Source: Methylococcales bacterium
GTDB taxonomy: Bacteria; Pseudomonadota; Gammaproteobacteria; Methylococcales; Methylomonadaceae
DNA length: 64,000 nucleotides
Direction of reading: 5' to 3'
NCBI GenBank assembly: GCA_028712795.1
Contig: JAQTPT010000011.1
Location: 1 to 64,000 of the forward strand
The position numbers and the translations under genes are program-made. A model generated the notes under the pieces. It was not told the DNA's origin. It ran no database searches and was given only the letters and a program-made list of their open reading frames with translations. This document shows, in pieces, positions 10,372 through 19,409 of this stretch; the stretch's first letter is position 1, and every line of letters starts with the position of its first letter.

Positions 10372-10941
10372 TTATTTGACAGTATGCTCCTGGCATATTT
10401 TTTCGCTATCGCTTTGGCTAAGCTGTTCCTTGGTCAAACCACAGCTTAAGCCGGCTGACGTTGTGGTGAAATATTGACAGGTTTTACAAAGACCAAACGA
10501 TTGAGACTTATTGGCTTTTTGTAACGCTGTGAGAGCTTTCATGAACATTTCTTCATTATTAATAAAATCGTGCTCTTTGAATAATAAAGCCGCCTGCGTA
10601 AATAAATCGGATGTCCGGGCCTGCTTTAAAATGGCGCTGCCGTCGCTTAAAAGATTTAGATGCACCTTACGCCTGTCAACCGCATCAGTGGTTTTTTTTA
10701 TAAATTCTTTTTTTTCCAGCAACAATAAGGTTTGGGAAACCGTTCCACGCGTCATACCCAAATAATTAGTCAAGGCTGCCGGTGTATCACTGTAACGGTT
10801 ACAGCGCGACAAATAGTCCAATACTTGCAGGTGAACCGGTTGCAAACCTAATTCCGTGCATTTTTTACGCTCTTCTGAACGAAGTAATGCGGTCATCCGT
10901 TCAATCAAGTCAAAAACATCAACCTTTTCCATAGCGCTCAT
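10372..10941 (-). CDS. MarR-family regulator with C-terminal cysteine cluster
   Basis: 189 residues. Residues ~10-125 form a MarR-type winged helix (LTNYLGMTRGTVSQTL recognition helix; DAVDRRKVHLNL wing). Unlike simple MarR proteins (~140-150 aa) it has an added tail with four cysteines at 152, 155, 167 and 183 (C-x2-C-x11-C-x15-C) followed by His186. The pattern suggests a bound metal or iron-sulfur cluster used for sensing, which is an inference. The target genes are not evident; the upstream gap is 690 bp and the downstream neighbour is the MgtC-like gene. The start could also be Met4. Confidence 0.8.
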   Translation of the reverse strand: MSAMEKVDVFDLIERMTALLRSEERKKCTELGLQPVHLQVLDYLSRCNRYSDTPAALTNYLGMTRGTVSQTLLLLEKKEFIKKTTDAVDRRKVHLNLLSDGSAILKQARTSDLFTQAALLFKEHDFINNEEMFMKALTALQKANKSQSFGLCKTCQYFTTTSAGLSCGLTKEQLSQSDSEKICQEHTVK

Positions 10942-11345
10942 ATAAATAATGATTCAGTAAGTTGACAATGGGGTTTATAGTAACATAATATTTTCACGTA
11001 TCGAATCGATATTATTATAGTGGGATTTGATAGTGCCCTAGTCAAATCTGGTGTATAGAGTCTCAAGTGGCATACTCTATTTGATCGCCAGTTTTTTGGT
11101 TCCGTTGACTAATTTAACATCGGTTATGACATTTGCTGAATTTTGACGGTTTTTAAACCGTTGCCATTTCTTTTGCGCTGTTTCCATTAATTTAAATGCC
11201 ATCAGGAATTTAGAGCGTAGCGGTACTTTTTACAAATCAATCAGTTACTAAGCATTAATACTTTAGAAGCCGACTTGATTTAAAATAATGGCTCGGTTAA
11301 CTCAGAAAAAGGAATCTATGTTAATCGTAGTGGGTAGTGCGATAA

Positions 11346-11463
11346 TAAGTAGGTGATCAAAAGTCTTTTAACAAAATAAATTGCAGGCAACTTCATATAC
11401 CCGGCTTACTTCAAGCATTTTGTCACTTTAAAAAATGTTAAAAGACTTTTGAACGATTACTTA
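11346..11463. repeat. 118-bp element with 28-bp imperfect inverted ends
   Basis: Arms 11346-11373 and 11436-11463 are inverted copies: an outer TAAGTA, a five-base mismatched block, then 17 perfectly matching bases (TCAAAAGTCTTTTAACA). The outermost TA on each side could be a target duplication. No coding capacity. It lies in the 687-bp gene-free region 10942-11628, where I see nothing else certain. A short mobile element or a large RNA hairpin are both possible. Confidence 0.6.
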
Positions 11464-11628
11464 ATGCCATGAACATTAAATGAGTCTGTATGGGTGGGTG
11501 CGGAATTCCTAACGGAAAAATTTTGTTCTGAATCATATTAAAGTCATGCAATAATTTGACACTTCTGGAATTTATGTAAAATTGAACAAACTATTTTTAT
11601 TCCAGAATTTTTATGCTCCATTACCCAT

Positions 11629-12066
11629 ATGACATTTAAAATCCTTTTTTATATACTTTTTATGGCTCTCAACATTGCAAAACTAGCCCACTCAGAATCA
11701 CAAAAGATTTTACCGCCCTGTCGGGATAGTCCTAACTGTGTTTCCAGCCAAGCCCAAGATGAAAAGCATTATATTGAACCTTTTAAAATAAACGGCAATC
11801 CTGAAGAAGCCTGGAATGAATTGAAAAAAGTGCTTAACAGCCAAAGCCGCATGGTTATTACCCATGAAACTGCTGATACGCTTCATGCAGAAGCAACGAG
11901 CTTGGTATTTCAGTTTGTTGATGATGTTAACGTAATTCTTGATAAGGATGCCAATATCATCCATGTCCGCTCTGCCTCACGCACCGGTCATAGTGACTTC
12001 GGGGTTAATCGCAAACGAATAGAAGCCCTGCGGCTAAAACTGCAAAAAGCGCATGTGATAGATTAA
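11629..12066 (+). CDS. DUF1499 family protein with signal peptide
   Basis: 145 residues. A hydrophobic N-terminus (about 1-20) ending near AHSES looks like a signal peptide. The mature part has the DUF1499 hallmarks: CRDSPNCVSS near residues 31-40, an alternating strand/helix body, and SASRTGHSDFGVNRKRIE at the end. Function unknown. A palindrome (ACCTTCTC/GAGAAGGT, about 12099-12119) follows the stop, before the broken photolyase gene; no T-run is present. Confidence 0.8.
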   Translation: MTFKILFYILFMALNIAKLAHSESQKILPPCRDSPNCVSSQAQDEKHYIEPFKINGNPEEAWNELKKVLNSQSRMVITHETADTLHAEATSLVFQFVDDVNVILDKDANIIHVRSASRTGHSDFGVNRKRIEALRLKLQKAHVID

Positions 12067-12137
12067 TTGTAAATTCGCTATGTGCTTTTCATCCCAACCT
12101 TCTCTTTCATGGGAGAAGGTGCAAAAATTCACGCCAT

Positions 12138-13484
12138 ATGGGTAATGCCCCCTATTTAAACTCTCTATTTATCTTCCGCCGTGATTTGCGTGTGCATGAC
12201 AATACCGCGCTAAATGAGGCTTCGCGTCTTTCCAAACAAGTATTGCCTTGCTTTATTTTTGATCCCAGGCAAATAAAGCCACATCCTTATCAAAGTAAGC
12301 CTGCAATGCAATTTATGTCGCATTCCATTAGTGATCTTGAGTGCCAATTTGAGACTGCGTTTGGTAAGCTTGCGCTTTTTTACGATTCGCCTGAGCAGGT
12401 TTTACGCGGTGTGTTTGAGCAGCAACACATCCAGGCTGTATTTATCAACCGCGATTACTCACCTTTCAGTCGTAGCCGTGATATAAAGTTGGCTGATGTT
12501 TGCTAAACATTAGGGATTACGTTGCACATTTTGCCTGACACATTGCTTACCGAACCTGAACAATCCGTTAAAAGCAACCAAACGCCTTATAAAGTATTTA
12601 CGGCGTTTTACAATAATGCCAGTCACAACTTCGTTGACTTGCCACAAGCTTTACCCAGTCAGAACTTTTTGTCTCAGCCATCTTATTTTACAATCGATCA
12701 GCTTGGTTTATCGATTGCTGAATCCAACCCCGATGTGATTCAAGGGGGCCGTAACTCCGCTCTCGCCATTCTGGATAAGCATAATGAGCGAGCCGATTAT
12801 CTGAATACGAATGATTTTCCGGCACTGGGCGCGACCAGTAAACTGTTTGCGCACTTAAAGTTTGGTACGTGTTCAGTGCGGGAAATTTATTACGCAATCA
12901 CCGAGCAACCCGGCAGTGAACATCCCTTATTACGGCAATTGTACTGGCGAGATTTTTTTCACCCATATCGCTTATCATTTTCCACAGGTTTTCAGTAGGC
13001 CGTTTCTTGAAAAGTTTGCACAACTCCATTTGGATAGAAATCGCGATTTTTTTCAGGCCTGGGCGAAGGGCAGAACCGGTTTTCCGATTGTCGATGCCGG
13101 AACGCGTAAATTAAACGCCACAGGCTTTATGCACAACCGGCTGAGAATGGTAGTGGCGTCTTTTCTGGTTAAAGGTTTGCATATCTGCTGGCGGGGGGCG
13201 AGCATTATTTGCCCAACATCTGATCCATTATGATCCCTGCATCAATGAAGGTAATTGGCAGTGGCCGCATCAACCGGTTGTAATGCCCTGCCTTATTTCA
13301 GGAAATTCAATCCCTGGCTACAACAACAAAAGTTTGATCCCGATTGCCAATATATTTATCGCTGGATACCTGAACTTAAGGAGCAGTCGCCAATATCTTT
13401 GACCATGCGTTGTGTTGGATTCATGCCGAACGCATCATCAATCGTCTCATTCCCTTGAATGCCGAGGCGGTTACCTGTCTCTGA
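12138..13484 (+). pseudogene. phr: Class I DNA photolyase, inactivated
   Basis: The remains of a cryptochrome/photolyase-family gene (light-driven repair of cyclobutane dimers). Recognisable in order: IFRRDLRVHDNTAL at the N-terminus, RQLYWRDFF (FAD domain), AWAKGRTGFPIVDAGTRKLNATGFMHNRLRM split across the frame, a GNWQWAASTGC-like segment, and FRKFNPWLQQQKFDPDC with RWIPEL. The first ORF ends at an in-frame TAA (12504-12506) and homology continues in the same frame after it. Further frame changes fall near 12955-12965, 13200-13220 and 13250-13260, so no full protein can be made. UvrA nearby is intact. Confidence 0.9.
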
Positions 13485-13491
13485 TGAGAAG

Positions 13492-14007
13492 TTACTGTAT
13501 CCAGCCCCAGTCAACCGTTAACAGCAACAATACGCCAGCGAGTACACCTGCCAAGACATCATCTATCATGATGCCCAACCCGCCCTGGACTTGCTTATCC
13601 AGCCATTTAATGGGCCAGGGTTTTAGAATATCGAAAAACCTGAACAAGATAAACCCGGCTATGAGGGTTTGCCAGGTAAGAGGAACCAGCCACATGGTTA
13701 TCAAGTAACCTGCAATTTCATCCCAAACTATGCCGCCAAAATCATGTTCACCTAGCTTTTCTGCTGCCATGCCGCATATCCAAACACCCGCTACCGTCAC
13801 AATTAAGGTCAGCAGACTATAAATCAGGCTATCGGCTTGTGCAAACAACCAGTAAACCGGTATGGCAGCCAAAGTACCAAAAGTGCCCGGCGCTTTTTTT
13901 GCCAACCCCGAACCAAATCCGAAAGCCATAAATAATACCGGATCAGACAGAATTTGCCTGGGTGTCAGTTTATTTTTACCGTAGTGGGTATTAAGAAAAA
14001 TGCTCAT
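13492..14007 (-). CDS. pgpA: Phosphatidylglycerophosphatase A
   Basis: 171 residues. PgpA removes the terminal phosphate of phosphatidylglycerophosphate in the inner membrane to give phosphatidylglycerol. Visible family marks are GFGSGLAKKAPGTFGTL near residue 30, WDEIAGYLI near residue 95 and a conserved FRFFDILKPWPI segment near 122, with about four hydrophobic helices. Its start overlaps the end of thiL by 17 bp, the usual arrangement, so it is translated from the thiL-nusB-rib operon. Confidence 0.95.
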   Translation of the reverse strand: MSIFLNTHYGKNKLTPRQILSDPVLFMAFGFGSGLAKKAPGTFGTLAAIPVYWLFAQADSLIYSLLTLIVTVAGVWICGMAAEKLGEHDFGGIVWDEIAGYLITMWLVPLTWQTLIAGFILFRFFDILKPWPIKWLDKQVQGGLGIMIDDVLAGVLAGVLLLLTVDWGWIQ

Positions 14008-14926
14008 ATCCTTTACTGGTTAATGGTTGAATAATGCCTGACTTTTGCAAGCGCAAACCTGGCGTGGATTCAATGACGCCTATTTTTGTGCAATTGATAG
14101 TTAGCTGAGCCGCTTTTTCAGGACTTACGGTAAAACACAATTCATAGTCATCGCCCGCGGTAAGTGGCATACTCCAGTCATTAGTCTCATTTATATAAGC
14201 CAGCACCACATCGGACAGTGGCAACGCCTCCCAATCCAGGCAAGCGCCAACATTGCTTTGCTCCAGGATATGACCTAAATCACCTGCCAATCCATCTGAC
14301 ACGTCAATACAGGCATTGGCTATACCCGTTAACGCCAATCCTGCTTCAACCTGGGGATTGGGCTGATGAAATCGCTGCAAAGCTGTACCAGGATTTTCAC
14401 AATGATAGCCTTGGATTATTTTTAATCCCAAGCCAGCTTCACCCAACGAACCGGTCAGGTAAATAAAATCACCGGGTAAGGCGCTTGAACGCAGGAGTGC
14501 TTTCCCTTTTGGCACTAAACCCATCGCCTGAACTGTCAGCGTTAACGGGCCTGACGTAGTGTCACCACCAATCAAATCCACTGAATACCGCTTTGCCAAG
14601 CCTAAAAAACCTTTAGAAAAAGCAGTCAGCCAGTTTTCATTGACCCTTGGCAGGGTTAAAGCCAACGTGACTGAAACTGGCTTTGCGCCCATACTGGCCA
14701 GATCACTTAAATTTACAGCCAGTAATTTATGCCCCAATTGTTCGGGATCGGCTCCAGCAAAAAAATGTACATTTTCCACCATGGTGTCGGTGGTCACTGC
14801 CAATTCGTATCCGTCTGGCAGGGACAATAACGCACAGTCATCGCCAATGCCTAAGCTCGTTGATGCATTTCTTACCGGCTGTTGGGTAAAGAAACGCTGA
14901 ATGAGTGAAAACTCAGATAAGGGCAT
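13991..14926 (-). CDS. thiL: Thiamine-monophosphate kinase
   Basis: 311 residues. ThiL phosphorylates thiamine monophosphate to the active cofactor thiamine diphosphate, using ATP. Seen are the metal/ATP motif GDDCALL (about 27-33), the GGDTTSGP segment and DVSDGLAGDLGHI (about 205-217), all typical of the PurM/ThiL family. It sits between nusB (33-bp gap) and pgpA (overlap) in the minus-strand operon. Confidence 0.96.
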   Translation of the reverse strand: MPLSEFSLIQRFFTQQPVRNASTSLGIGDDCALLSLPDGYELAVTTDTMVENVHFFAGADPEQLGHKLLAVNLSDLASMGAKPVSVTLALTLPRVNENWLTAFSKGFLGLAKRYSVDLIGGDTTSGPLTLTVQAMGLVPKGKALLRSSALPGDFIYLTGSLGEAGLGLKIIQGYHCENPGTALQRFHQPNPQVEAGLALTGIANACIDVSDGLAGDLGHILEQSNVGACLDWEALPLSDVVLAYINETNDWSMPLTAGDDYELCFTVSPEKAAQLTINCTKIGVIESTPGLRLQKSGIIQPLTSKGYEHFS

Positions 14927-14958
14927 GAGTTAGTTTTAAAGGTAAATAAAATACATTT

Positions 14959-15420
14959 TTACCTTGCCCCTTGCTCCTTGCCTCTTTCAACTTGTGCTTT
15001 ACCCTTAATTTCTACCGTGCGTTTTTGCTGAGCCACTTTATCCAAAATACCATTAACATATTTGTGACTGCCATCAGCACCAAAGTATTTGGCCAGATTA
15101 ATGCCTTCATTTAAAACCACGCGATAAGGCATATCCGGTCGATTAACCAACTCATAGACTCCGATTCTTAAAATAGCCCTTTCAACTGGATCAATCATAT
15201 CCACTGGACGGTCTACAAATTCGCCCAACGCCTTATCTATCGCTTCCAGATTTTTGGGCACTCCATGAAACAGCTCAGTAAAATAACTTTTTTGAGCATC
15301 TTTCAATCGCTCTTCTTCTAAAAATTGCCGCTCAATCTCAACAAGACTTTGCCCTGTCATCTGCCATTGATACAATGCCTGGACAGCGGCTTTTCGGGCA
15401 TTGGTACGCGCTTGACTCAT
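14959..15420 (-). CDS. nusB: Transcription antitermination factor NusB
   Basis: 153 residues. NusB binds boxA RNA with NusE (S10) and supports antitermination on rRNA operons. The all-helical sequence starts ARKAAVQALYQWQ and holds RAILRIGVYEL and the VVLNEGINLAKYFG segment typical of the family. The start codon overlaps the stop of ribH by one base. The last ~15 residues are encoded by a run of CCTTGCC-like heptamers, so the C-terminal tail is probably a lineage-specific extension. Confidence 0.96.
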   Translation of the reverse strand: MSQARTNARKAAVQALYQWQMTGQSLVEIERQFLEEERLKDAQKSYFTELFHGVPKNLEAIDKALGEFVDRPVDMIDPVERAILRIGVYELVNRPDMPYRVVLNEGINLAKYFGADGSHKYVNGILDKVAQQKRTVEIKGKAQVERGKEQGAR

Positions 15421-15896
15421 CAGGCTTCCAGATTGGCAAATAAACTGACCATTTCGATGGCCGACAGCGCCGCTTCCGCGCCTTTATTACCCGCTTTTGT
15501 GCCCGCACGCTCTATCGCCTGCTCAATCGAATCAACCGTTAATACGCCAAAACTGACCGGTACACCATATTGTAACGACACGCTGGCCAAGCCTTTCACA
15601 CATTCACCCGCAACATATTCAAAGTGCGGCGTACCGCCGCGTATGACAGCGCCCAAGGCAATAATAGCATCATATTTTTTGGCTGCTGCTATGCGCTGCA
15701 CAACCATCGGCAATTCAAACGCGCCTGGCGCCTTAACGAGATGGATGTCCGCTTTATCTGCGCCATGGCGGACCAGGGCGTCTATGGCGCCTGCTTCTAA
15801 CTGCTCAACGATAAAACTGTTAAAACGGGACGCTACAATACAAAACTTACCGCCCTGTGCTAATAAATTTCCTTCAAACCTTTTTATTGTTGACAT
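15420..15896 (-). CDS. ribH: 6,7-dimethyl-8-ribityllumazine synthase
   Basis: 158 residues. RibH condenses the ribB product (3,4-dihydroxy-2-butanone 4-phosphate) with the RibD product to form lumazine, the penultimate step of riboflavin synthesis, in an icosahedral or smaller assembly. Family marks include ASRFNSFI near residue 23, APGAFELP near 57, and [19 protein letters not shown] (about 81-99) with the catalytic His. It is followed immediately by nusB (1-bp overlap). Confidence 0.97.
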   Translation of the reverse strand: MSTIKRFEGNLLAQGGKFCIVASRFNSFIVEQLEAGAIDALVRHGADKADIHLVKAPGAFELPMVVQRIAAAKKYDAIIALGAVIRGGTPHFEYVAGECVKGLASVSLQYGVPVSFGVLTVDSIEQAIERAGTKAGNKGAEAALSAIEMVSLFANLEA

Positions 15897-15959
15897 ACTA
15901 TTTCTCTACTCAAATTACAAAACTCTATTTTTAAAACGGTAACAGCATCAATCAGCATT

Positions 15960-17063
15960 TCAACCCACATGCTCAGACACTTCCAAATCAAACCCGGATA
16001 ACCCGACATATTTTTTATGAGTGCCCAGCACTTTTAATTTATGGACACCCAAATCGGCCAGTATTCTTCCGCCGGTGCCAGTCATACGCCAATCCGCGGC
16101 ATCCGGAACAATAGCATTGTCAACAACGCCGTTATCCTCCAGTTGATAACGATGAATCAATTCCACCAGTGATTTATTGTCTTCGCTCTGCCTGATGACA
16201 ACCAAAACTCCCCGGCCTTCGTCAGCAATTTTTTGCATGGCAGTCCGAATTGAAACACTGCATTCATTCCGTTTTGATGCAAACACATCATCAAGCAAAT
16301 TCCTGGCATGAACGCGCACTAAAACCGGCTCATCGCCCGATACCTGACCCATCACTAAAGCAAGATGCAGATTGTTGTCGTTTTTGTCCTGATAAGCATA
16401 AAGACGGAAATCGCCAAATTCTGTTGGGAACGCACATTCACTAATACGCTCCAGGGTATTTTCATGTTGAATACGATAATGAATCAGATCAGCGATAGTG
16501 CCCATTTTAAGATTATGCTGCTGCGCAAACACTTCCAAATCGGGCCGTCTTGCCATTGAGCCGTCTTCATTGAGAATTTCCACGATAACAGCGGAGGGAT
16601 CGGCACCCGCCAATCTGGCAAGATCACAACCCGCCTCGGTATGCCCTGCCCTACTCAATACCCCTCCAGACTTGGCCATTAATGGGAATATATGGCCTGG
16701 CTGCACCAAATCATCGGCTTTGGCATCCACTGCCACCGCGCACTGGACAGTCCGCGCCCGATCGGATGCGGAAATGCCGGTAGTCACACCTGTTGCTGCT
16801 TCAATAGATACGGTAAAATTAGTCGAATGCGAGGTTTTATTTTCATTAACCATCAGCGGCAAGCGCAACTGCTGACAACGTTCGCTGGTCAAGGTCAGAC
16901 AAATCAGACCACGGCCATAACGCGCCATGAAATTAATATCTTCCGGTCGTGTAAAAGCCGCGGCCATTAAAAGATCACCTTCATTTTCACGGTCTTCATC
17001 ATCCATGATGATGACCATTTTGCCCAGCCGCAAATCATCAATGATTTCTTCAATTGTGTTCAT
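15960..17063 (-). CDS. ribB: DHBP synthase with degenerate GTP cyclohydrolase II domain (RibBX)
   Basis: 367 residues. The N-terminal ~200 residues are an intact 3,4-dihydroxy-2-butanone 4-phosphate synthase: acidic [11 protein letters not shown] (21-31) and [13 protein letters not shown] (about 141-153). The C-terminal half is folded like GTP cyclohydrolase II (RibA), but the zinc site CLTGDxFgSxRCDC is replaced by a stretch reading [19 protein letters not shown], which lacks the first and third zinc cysteines. The RibA half should therefore not open GTP, and a separate ribA is expected elsewhere. Such hybrids have been called RibBX. It overlaps ribE by 4 bp. Confidence 0.93.
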   Translation of the reverse strand: MNTIEEIIDDLRLGKMVIIMDDEDRENEGDLLMAAAFTRPEDINFMARYGRGLICLTLTSERCQQLRLPLMVNENKTSHSTNFTVSIEAATGVTTGISASDRARTVQCAVAVDAKADDLVQPGHIFPLMAKSGGVLSRAGHTEAGCDLARLAGADPSAVIVEILNEDGSMARRPDLEVFAQQHNLKMGTIADLIHYRIQHENTLERISECAFPTEFGDFRLYAYQDKNDNNLHLALVMGQVSGDEPVLVRVHARNLLDDVFASKRNECSVSIRTAMQKIADEGRGVLVVIRQSEDNKSLVELIHRYQLEDNGVVDNAIVPDAADWRMTGTGGRILADLGVHKLKVLGTHKKYVGLSGFDLEVSEHVG

Positions 17064-17719
17064 TCGCCAAAAAATCCACTCTTTTGTAATAATTCTTCTG
17101 TGACGCCGGCCTGATCATAAGCTGCCGCATCCCCTTGCATTAACCGCTCCATATAACGCGCAAGCAGATCCACCTCAAGGTTAACCTGTGTGCCGGCTTC
17201 GGCATCGCCCAGCGTGGTTTCCTTCAATGTATGCGGCACGATATTAACACTGAACAGGGTGCCATTAACCTCATTGACCGTCAAGCTGATGCCGTTGATG
17301 CAAATAGAACCTTTCTCGGCAATATATTTGGCCAGATTATCAGGCGCTTTAAATTTAAACCGGAACGAACGCCCATCCGCTTTTTTTTCTATGACTTTAC
17401 CGATACCGTCAACATGTCCGCTGACTATATGCCCGCCCATCCGGGTCGACGGCGTTAACGCAAGTTCCAGATTAACGGGCGTGCCGATAGCCGCAGTATT
17501 TAAAAGAGTTCTGGACAAAGTTTCGTTGGACACATCCGCGCAAAAATAATGTGTTCCTAACTCTACCGCCGTTAGGCAAACGCCATTAACAGCGATGCTA
17601 TCGCCAAGGGCGACATCCGTCAGCGATAATTTACCCGTGTCTATCTTTAAACGGCAATCACCTGCCCTGCGCTCGATTGCTGAGATTTTGCCTATGGCAA
17701 GAATAATACCTGTGAACAT
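17060..17719 (-). CDS. ribE: Riboflavin synthase, alpha chain
   Basis: 219 residues (called ribC in E. coli). The enzyme dismutates two lumazines to riboflavin. It consists of two tandem lumazine-binding barrels: MFTGII start with [13 protein letters not shown] near 41, then the second copy with [12 protein letters not shown] near 137 and [11 protein letters not shown]. Both barrels are complete. It lies between ribD (47-bp gap) and ribBX (ATGA overlap), so all riboflavin steps except RibA are in one transcription unit. Confidence 0.96.
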   Translation of the reverse strand: MFTGIILAIGKISAIERRAGDCRLKIDTGKLSLTDVALGDSIAVNGVCLTAVELGTHYFCADVSNETLSRTLLNTAAIGTPVNLELALTPSTRMGGHIVSGHVDGIGKVIEKKADGRSFRFKFKAPDNLAKYIAEKGSICINGISLTVNEVNGTLFSVNIVPHTLKETTLGDAEAGTQVNLEVDLLARYMERLMQGDAAAYDQAGVTEELLQKSGFFGE

Positions 17720-17766
17720 CGAAATTCCTGATTTTCAGAAATACAAAAACATGTTTTTGAACTTCA

Positions 17767-18849
17767 TTACGCAGTTAATGTTAATTTCAAATCCGATCCG
17801 ATCTGCCTGAAATCACGCAAATTTAACCTTTTTTTATCAGCCATGTTCTGTAACCCAGGCATACTGAACAATCCACGCCCTTGGTCACCTAATACACTGG
17901 GTGCCATATAAACCACCCATTCATCGACCAGTCCTTCAGCCAATAACGCGCCATTGAGCACAGAACCAGCCTCTACCAGTAATTCATTAATCTGTTGCTG
18001 CGCTAAAAAAACCATCACGGCTTGCAGATCAAGCCTGCCATTTTTTTCAGCCAGCTGATAAATTTCAAAACCGGCTTCTTGCAAAGCCAGCCGTTTGCGC
18101 TCATCAGGCGAGCACGTCAAAATCAGGCTGCGTCCCGCCAGCTTTGCCATCTGCGCAGTAACCGGCATTTGCAACCGGGAATCCAAAACGACTCTGACCG
18201 GTTGCAAAACATCCCACGCAACCCGCGCATTTAAGGCGGAATCATCAGCCAATACCGTATTAATACCCGTCAAAATAGCCGAGCTCTCCGCCCGTAACCG
18301 ATGGACATCCGCTCTGGCCTCCGCTGATGTTATCCATTTGCTTTCCCCGGACGCCATCGCGGTACGTCCATCCAGGCTCGTGGCCAGTTTACTGCGAACA
18401 AAGGGACGATTTTCTGTCATCCTTTTAATAAAACCACGATTTATCGTTTGCGCATCTTCTTGTAACACACCACAACTTACTTCAATTCCAGCGGCCTTAA
18501 GTTTTTTCAGTCCACGACCTGACACCAGTGGATTGGGGTCCTGCATGGCCACTACTACACGGCTCAAGCCCGCCTTTATTAGCGCATCGCAACAAGGCGG
18601 CGTTTTGCCATGATGGCTGCAAGGCTCCAACGTCACGTAAGCCGTTGCACCTTGAGCATCGTGCACATTTTTTAACGCTTCAACTTCAGCGTGCCCTAAT
18701 CCCGCTTTAACATGCCAGCCTTCACCGATAATCACATCGTTCCTGACTAAAACACAGCCTACTCGCGGATTGGGGTCGGTTGTATAGCGACCCTTTTTTG
18801 CCAGATAAATGGCTCGGGCCATATATAAGGCATCTTGCCGGGCTGACAT
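17767..18849 (-). CDS. ribD: Bifunctional riboflavin deaminase/reductase
   Basis: 360 residues. The N-terminal cytidine-deaminase-like domain holds zinc ligands HAEVEAL (about 53) and PCSHHGKTPPCC (about 76-87). The C-terminal domain is the NADPH-dependent 5-amino-6-ribosylamino-pyrimidinone reductase (RSKLATSLDGRTA near 160, VEAGSVLNGALL near 300). It is one base from nrdR, a pairing that is very common in proteobacteria. Confidence 0.97.
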   Translation of the reverse strand: MSARQDALYMARAIYLAKKGRYTTDPNPRVGCVLVRNDVIIGEGWHVKAGLGHAEVEALKNVHDAQGATAYVTLEPCSHHGKTPPCCDALIKAGLSRVVVAMQDPNPLVSGRGLKKLKAAGIEVSCGVLQEDAQTINRGFIKRMTENRPFVRSKLATSLDGRTAMASGESKWITSAEARADVHRLRAESSAILTGINTVLADDSALNARVAWDVLQPVRVVLDSRLQMPVTAQMAKLAGRSLILTCSPDERKRLALQEAGFEIYQLAEKNGRLDLQAVMVFLAQQQINELLVEAGSVLNGALLAEGLVDEWVVYMAPSVLGDQGRGLFSMPGLQNMADKKRLNLRDFRQIGSDLKLTLTA

Positions 18850-19301
18850 TATTTTTTTTGTAAACCTTCGATCATGTCCGTGAACTCACTCACATCCTGA
18901 AAACTACGATACACCGAGGCAAACCGCACAAAAGCGACGTGATCCAGTGAACTCAATTCTTTCATCACCTTTTCGCCCAACACCTGCACGGGTATTTCAC
19001 GGTCTCCCGTTTCCATCAACTCTTTTTTTATACGATTGACCGCAGCCTCAATAGCATCACTGTCAACCGGCCTTTTTTCCAAGGCTTTGAGCATCCCTGA
19101 ACGCAGTTTGCGTTCTTCGAAAGGCTCGCGATTGCCATCACGCTTAACAATCCGCGGCAGAAGAAATTCAGCCGTTTCAAACGTTGTGAACCGTTCCTTA
19201 CAGACATTGCATTCACGCCGACGACGAACCTGATCGCCTTCATTTACCAATCTGGAATCAAGAACCCGAGTATCTTGTGCTGAACAAAACGGACATCTCA
19301 T
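18849..19301 (-). CDS. nrdR: Ribonucleotide reductase regulator NrdR
   Basis: 150 residues. NrdR is a zinc-ribbon/ATP-cone repressor that senses dATP/ATP and controls nrd genes. The zinc ribbon ([17 protein letters not shown] ... [12 protein letters not shown]) occupies the first ~45 residues and the ATP cone ([15 protein letters not shown]) follows. Its length and order are standard. It heads the minus-strand nrdR-ribD-ribE-ribBX-ribH-nusB-thiL-pgpA block. I found no convincing FMN riboswitch in or upstream of the block. Confidence 0.97.
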   Translation of the reverse strand: MRCPFCSAQDTRVLDSRLVNEGDQVRRRRECNVCKERFTTFETAEFLLPRIVKRDGNREPFEERKLRSGMLKALEKRPVDSDAIEAAVNRIKKELMETGDREIPVQVLGEKVMKELSSLDHVAFVRFASVYRSFQDVSEFTDMIEGLQKK

Positions 19302-19409
19302 AAAACTTAAGCCACTTTATTTATATACCGAAAACCTCGGCCTTTAAATTCAAAATTTGCTATTTTATAACATTTCATCCGTTTATCGGTCTTTTATTTT
19401 CCTGATCAG

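Noticed and set aside
14959..15000. Run of CCTTGCC-like heptamers at the nusB end, and a similar run at 47650-47725, as a new repeat family
   Set aside because: The units are short and imperfect and one run is coding; such heptamer drift is common between genes and I cannot support more.
15325..15942. 205-codon plus-strand ORF opposite nusB and ribH
   Set aside because: It is antisense to two certain genes, low in recognisable structure and without a ribosome site; a shadow frame.
18849..19409. FMN riboswitch for the riboflavin genes
   Set aside because: The conserved RFN boxes (AGGGGCAGGGTG-like start and end) are not visible upstream of nrdR or between the rib genes.
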